A DNA stretch of 7,944 nt from Nitrospirota bacterium. GTDB lineage: Bacteria > Nitrospirota > Nitrospiria > Nitrospirales > NS-4. Where the stretch lies: NCBI GenBank assembly GCA_005877565.1, contig VBOK01000113.1, positions 1 to 7,944 on the forward strand, read 5' to 3'. Positions 5,963 to 7,944 of the stretch are shown one piece after another. Position 1 is the stretch's first letter. The number at the start of each line of letters is the position of its first letter. The translations under genes were made by a program, and so were the position numbers. A model generated the notes under the pieces. That model ran no database searches and was not told the DNA's origin. It saw only the letters and a program-made list of their open reading frames with translations.

Positions 5963-6676
5963 ATGGAGTTCACGGGCGTGGTTGTGGCGATTCCGGGAGG
6001 GACCGGTGGCCTCGGCCGGGCGGTGACCCTCAGCTTCCTCCGGGCGGGCGCGACGGTCGTGACCACCTGTGTGGTGCCGCCCGAGCAGGATCGACTCGCA
6101 AAGGAGGCTGGATCGCTGTCGGCCCGCCTGAGCTGCCTCCAGGTCGATGTGACGGATGAGGGCGCGGTCAAACGGTTCGCCGAGGAGATCGTCGCCCACC
6201 ACGGCCGGGTGGATGTCCTCGTCAACATCGTGGGCGGGTTTGCCGGCGGGAAGCCCGTCTGGGAGACCGATCAGGCAACCTGGGAACGCATGCTGAACCT
6301 GAACCTCAAATCGGCCTATCTCTGCTCCAAGGCCATCGTGCCACAGATGATCAAGCAGAACCGCGGGTGGATCGTGAATGTGGCGTCCCGCTCGAGCCTG
6401 AAGGGCGATGCGGGGCTGTCCGCTTACGCCGCTTCCAAGGCGGCCGAACTGGTCCTGACCCAGAGCCTGGCGGAAGAGCTCAAGCCGTACCGCATCAACG
6501 TCAACGCGGTCCTGCCCAGCATCATCGATACGGAGGCCAACCGCCAGGCGATGCCCAACGCGGATCACAGTCTGTGGCCCAAGCCCGAGGCCATCGCCAA
6601 GGTCATTCTCTTTCTCTGCTCCCCGGACGCCGAGGTGATCCACGGCGCGGCGATTCCGGTATACGGACGCGTGTGA
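5963..6676 (+). CDS. Short-chain dehydrogenase/reductase (SDR), NAD(P)-dependent
   Basis: This 237-residue classical SDR is close to the usual ~250. The Rossmann glycine motif is GGTGGLG (12-18), with Pro11 where Thr is common. N88-I-V-G-G replaces the NNAG motif. The tetrad is N114, S142, Y155 and K159 (YAASK), with Ser 13 residues before Tyr as expected, so it should be catalytically active. Thr34/Thr35 rather than an acidic residue follow the second beta strand, which may favour NADP over NAD; this is weak inference. The substrate is unknown: SDRs of this type reduce or oxidise sugars, acyl groups, alcohols and others. The ATG follows the cytochrome stop by 2 bases with only a poor ribosome binding site, so translation is probably coupled. 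Its stop overlaps the start of the debranching enzyme gene, placing it in a transcript with glycan metabolism. Confidence 0.92.
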   Translation: MEFTGVVVAIPGGTGGLGRAVTLSFLRAGATVVTTCVVPPEQDRLAKEAGSLSARLSCLQVDVTDEGAVKRFAEEIVAHHGRVDVLVNIVGGFAGGKPVWETDQATWERMLNLNLKSAYLCSKAIVPQMIKQNRGWIVNVASRSSLKGDAGLSAYAASKAAELVLTQSLAEELKPYRINVNAVLPSIIDTEANRQAMPNADHSLWPKPEAIAKVILFLCSPDAEVIHGAAIPVYGRV

Positions 6677-7944
6677 GCGCCCTCATTGACTTCGGGCGGG
6701 ACGTCTGCGGAGATCTGAGCCAGGCCGAGGCCCGCGAGTGGTTGGTCACCAACGGGCTCGGCGGGTACGCATCCGGCACGGTCGCCGGCCTGCTGACGCG
6801 CCGGTATCACGGCCTCCTCGTGGCGGCACTGAAACCGCCGGTCGGGCGCACGCTCCTGGTCGCTAAGCTCGATGAGACCGTCGAGCATGGCGGGCGCCAG
6901 TATCCGCTCTTCACGAACCGCTGGCACAACGGTTCGGTTGACCCTGATGGCCACCGCTATCTCGAGCGGTTCCGGTTGGAAGACACAGTGCCGGTCTGGA
7001 CGTATGCACTCGCCGACGATCTGCTGGAGAAGCGGGTCTGGATGGAGCCGGGTGCGAATACGACTTACGTGCGCTATGAGCTGGCGCGCGGCTCCGGTCC
7101 TGTTGCCTTGCGGATCAAAACCCTGGTGAATTACCGCGACCACCACGGCAGCACGCGGGGGAACGGTTGGCAGATGCGCGTCACGGCCGAGGACCGTGGT
7201 CTCATCGTGGTGGCGTACGACGGCGCCGTCCCGTTCTTTCTGCGGTCGGACCGGGGACGGTGCGAGACGGCGCATGACTGGCACTGGGGGTTCGACCTAG
7301 CCGTGGAACGCGCCCGAGGCCTGGAAGACCACGAAGATCACCTGCACGTCGGGACGATTCACGGGACGGTCGAGGAGGGGAAGCCGCTCACGATCGTCCT
7401 CAGCACCGACCCCCGCGCCTCTTTAGATGGAGCGAAAGCCCTTGAGCGGCGCATGCGTCAGCAGCGCATGCTCCTGGGCGCCTTTGCCAAGGCGCAGCCG
7501 GCTCTCGCGAAAAATGCGCCGGCGTGGGTGGAGCAGGCAATCTTCGCCGCCGACCAGTTTATCGTGGCTCGGCCTTCCCCGGCTGACTCCGCCGGCCAGT
7601 CCGTCATCGCGGGCTACCATTGGTTCGCAGACTGGGGCCGCGATACGATGATCGCGTTGCCCGGGCTCACGCTGACGACGGGACGTCCCGCGATCGCCTG
7701 CCGGATCCTGAAAACGTATGCGGCCTTCGTGGACCGTGGCATGGTGCCCAACCGGTTCCCCGACGCCGGTGAGACGCCCGAGTACAACACCGTGGACGCC
7801 TCGCTCTGGTACGTGGAGGCGATCCGCGCCTATCATGCGGCGACGGACGATGACCGACTGGTGCGGGACCTGTTTCCCGTATTGGCCGAAATCGTGGACT
7901 GGCACCGGCGCGGCACCCGCTACGGCATCCACTTGGACCATGCT
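6673..7944 (+). CDS. Amylo-alpha-1,6-glucosidase / glycogen debranching-type enzyme (3' end outside window)
   Basis: The frame is open from GTG 6673 to the right edge: 424 residues with no stop, of an expected roughly 650-700 for the bacterial family. The N-terminal domain (GDE_N type) shows WLVTNGLGGYASGT (23-36) and TRRYHGLLVAA (42-52), the standard opening of these enzymes. The second domain (GDE_C, GH133-like (alpha/alpha)6 barrel) begins around residue 280 and contains GYHWFADWGRDTMIALPGL (from about 315, W317-D324) and PNRFPDAGETPEYNTVDASL (359-378), which are conserved substrate-site segments rich in Asp/Glu. It should hydrolyse alpha-1,6-linked glucose in glycogen or a related glucan in the cytoplasm. 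GTG overlaps the reductase TGA by 4 bases (GTGA), and the upstream region lacks a good Shine-Dalgarno, so translation is coupled. Codon choice matches its neighbours. The C-terminal barrel part is missing only because the window ends. Confidence 0.93.
   Translation, partial: MSALIDFGRDVCGDLSQAEAREWLVTNGLGGYASGTVAGLLTRRYHGLLVAALKPPVGRTLLVAKLDETVEHGGRQYPLFTNRWHNGSVDPDGHRYLERFRLEDTVPVWTYALADDLLEKRVWMEPGANTTYVRYELARGSGPVALRIKTLVNYRDHHGSTRGNGWQMRVTAEDRGLIVVAYDGAVPFFLRSDRGRCETAHDWHWGFDLAVERARGLEDHEDHLHVGTIHGTVEEGKPLTIVLSTDPRASLDGAKALERRMRQQRMLLGAFAKAQPALAKNAPAWVEQAIFAADQFIVARPSPADSAGQSVIAGYHWFADWGRDTMIALPGLTLTTGRPAIACRILKTYAAFVDRGMVPNRFPDAGETPEYNTVDASLWYVEAIRAYHAATDDDRLVRDLFPVLAEIVDWHRRGTRYGIHLDHA

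Noticed and set aside
5954..6643. 229-codon minus-strand open frame opposite the SDR
   Set aside because: The SDR reading has complete catalytic motifs; the antisense frame is low-information and His/Asp/Gly/Arg rich.
6565..7284. 239-codon minus-strand open frame opposite the debranching enzyme
   Set aside because: The plus-strand frame has clear family motifs from residue 23 on; this one has none.
7423..7941. 172-codon minus-strand open frame at the right edge
   Set aside because: Antisense to the conserved barrel segment of the debranching enzyme, with no motif of its own.

Overview
The window is a moderately GC-rich bacterial chromosome segment with tightly packed genes, Shine-Dalgarno-led starts and recognisable sigma-70-type promoters. 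A Gram-negative-like organism is suggested by the c-type cytochrome, an AmpG-like transporter and Sec signal peptides. The small secreted protein with an N-terminal 'NPALL...GYP' mature end, next to a soluble GAF histidine kinase and a GH133-type debranching enzyme, reminds me of Nitrospira/Nitrospirota. That is a family-resemblance guess from memory, not a demonstrated assignment.

Layout. Bases 2-148 (+) are the tail of a probable membrane protein running in from the left. Bases 176-499 (-) encode a small secreted protein of the NTF2-fold immunity type, in a visibly AT-richer patch (about 46% G+C by hand count over 181-480). Bases 654-1852 (-) hold three unrecognised genes of 67, 185 and 142 residues, separated by only 3 and 5 bases, so almost certainly one transcript. 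Its promoter lies back to back with the promoter of an AmpG-like major facilitator transporter (2016-3236, +). Convergent to that gene is a 116-residue secreted protein (3256-3606, -) with its own promoter and a strong ribosome binding site. Upstream of it on the same strand is a 583-residue soluble two-GAF sensor kinase (3690-5441, -).

From 5595 the plus strand carries a compact apparent operon: a monoheme cytochrome c (5595-5960), a short-chain dehydrogenase/reductase (5963-6676) and a glycogen-debranching-type amylo-alpha-1,6-glucosidase that starts with GTG at 6673, overlaps the reductase stop by 4 bases, and runs off the right edge.

No RNA genes, CRISPR arrays, insertion sequences or attachment sites were seen. 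No gene-free stretch exceeds 300 bases. The gap at 500-653 (about 150 bases) shows no convincing signal beyond the ribosome binding site of the immunity-like gene.

Points most worth a second look are: (i) the sensor kinase has glutamine where the phosphoacceptor histidine should be, while most of its ATP-binding domain is kept; (ii) the three-gene unknown operon has a tandem 9-bp repeat over its -10 region; (iii) the immunity-like gene is solitary, compositionally odd and exported.
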